NCBI GenBank assembly: GCA_022818135.1
Contig: JAFMSR010000002.1
Coordinates: forward strand, 22,191,999-22,255,998
From: Saxidomus purpurata
Lineage: Eukaryota; Mollusca; Bivalvia; Venerida; Veneridae
Length of the DNA: 64,000 bases
Direction of reading: 5' to 3'
Part shown: positions 63,721 to 64,000 of the stretch, piece by piece
Layout of the letters: every line of letters starts with the position of its first letter
Numbering within the stretch: position 1 is the stretch's first letter
Made by a program: the position numbers and the translations under genes
Notes under the pieces: generated by a model
What the model was told of the DNA's origin: nothing
The model's input: the letters and a program-made list of their open reading frames with translations, nothing else
Database searches by the model: none

Positions 63721-63746
63721 AGGGATCTTACATGCATAAGATCCCT
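63721..63746. repeat. Perfect 10-bp inverted repeat before the gene D exon
   Basis: AGGGATCTTA and TAAGATCCCT flank a 6-nt CATGCA spacer. It lies 11 nt upstream of the splice acceptor of the gene D fragment. Confidence 0.8.
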
Positions 63747-63765
63747 TGTTTCTCCAGACAAAAAT

Positions 63766-64000
63766 ATGGCTGAAAAATCAGAAGAAACAAAAGCAATCCA
63801 CAGGACCAGATAATTGCAGATACGGATGGATGCGGAAGATACCAAGCCAGAATGGCCGTCATAGTACATCTGATAAAGAATATTGTTTGTTTCGGTTTTT
63901 CAACTTGATACTTAGCACTGTCACTCCAAGCTGGTATTGTGTCGAAGATGTCTTCAGCACATCGTGCACAGATTCGCTAAATTCGACACGGCTTTTTTGC
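63766..64000 (+). pseudogene. Gene D: frameshifted first exon of a fourth SLC22-like copy, truncated by the window end
   Basis: A CAG acceptor (exon from 63758) is followed 8 nt later by ATG at 63766, as in genes A-C. The start frame stops after 15 codons. A second frame from about 63807 reads DTDGCGRYQARMAVIVHLIK, matching the GGCGRFQ/TM1 segment of gene C. A third frame from 63902 gives TPSWYCVED, matching the conserved Trp-Cys after TM1. Two frame changes within about 140 nt indicate a pseudogene, or indels in the assembly. The remaining exons, if any, lie beyond the window. Confidence 0.75.

Overview
The window looks like nuclear DNA of an invertebrate animal, most likely a bivalve mollusc or a close lophotrochozoan. 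The signs are AT-rich sequence, genes split by short GT-AG introns, and abundant dispersed repeats of a kind common in bivalves: tandem-array elements with 'ggtcaaggtcac' and 'gtccgtcgtccgtc' motifs, perfect foldbacks, tRNA-derived SINE heads and decayed LINEs. There is no prokaryotic or viral gene organisation. Species cannot be fixed from the sequence alone.

The real gene content is a cluster of SLC22-type (major facilitator superfamily) organic-ion/carnitine transporter genes. Gene A (minus, 11790-17683, 497 aa) and gene B (minus, 30030-39038, 519 aa) lie in tandem. Gene C (plus, 51210-62113, 580 aa) is divergent from B. A fourth, frameshifted first-exon copy (gene D, plus, 63766 to the window end) follows C. 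All three complete genes have eight coding exons with identical splice phases. Five internal exon lengths are also identical (422, 135, 83, 118 and 73 nt), and each reading frame closes exactly when the exons are joined. In all copies a splice acceptor lies 5-35 nt before the ATG, implying a shared 5'UTR intron. All three proteins carry Arg in TM11, as I recall for anion and zwitterion transporters of the family rather than cation transporters.

Layout: 1-6 kb, gene-poor with a SINE-like head and two foldbacks. 6-8 kb, a tandem-repeat element and a decayed coding sequence of unknown family. 8.5-10.2 kb, a 47-bp minisatellite abutting a 5'-truncated LINE (minus). 11.8-17.7 kb, gene A. 21.1-24.85 kb, a decayed LINE of the same family (minus). 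26.2-26.5 kb, another RT fragment. 28.1-28.7 kb, a dispersed repeat. 30-39 kb, gene B. 42-47.3 kb, a higher-order array of roughly 1.5-kb units invaded by other tandem-array elements. 49.9 kb, a foldback. 51.2-62.1 kb, gene C, whose 5.5-kb first intron holds a Tx1/L1-like LINE and a nested repeat, and whose exon-2 acceptor is triplicated. 63.7-64 kb, the gene D fragment.

The transporters presumably act independently at the plasma membrane as paralogous carriers. The rest of the window is mostly transposable elements and intergenic sequence. The most interesting items are the triplicated exon-2 splice acceptor of gene C and a set of tandem-array elements that share one hairpin + CTAG terminus, suggesting non-autonomous Helitron/Helentron ('pearl'-like) elements.
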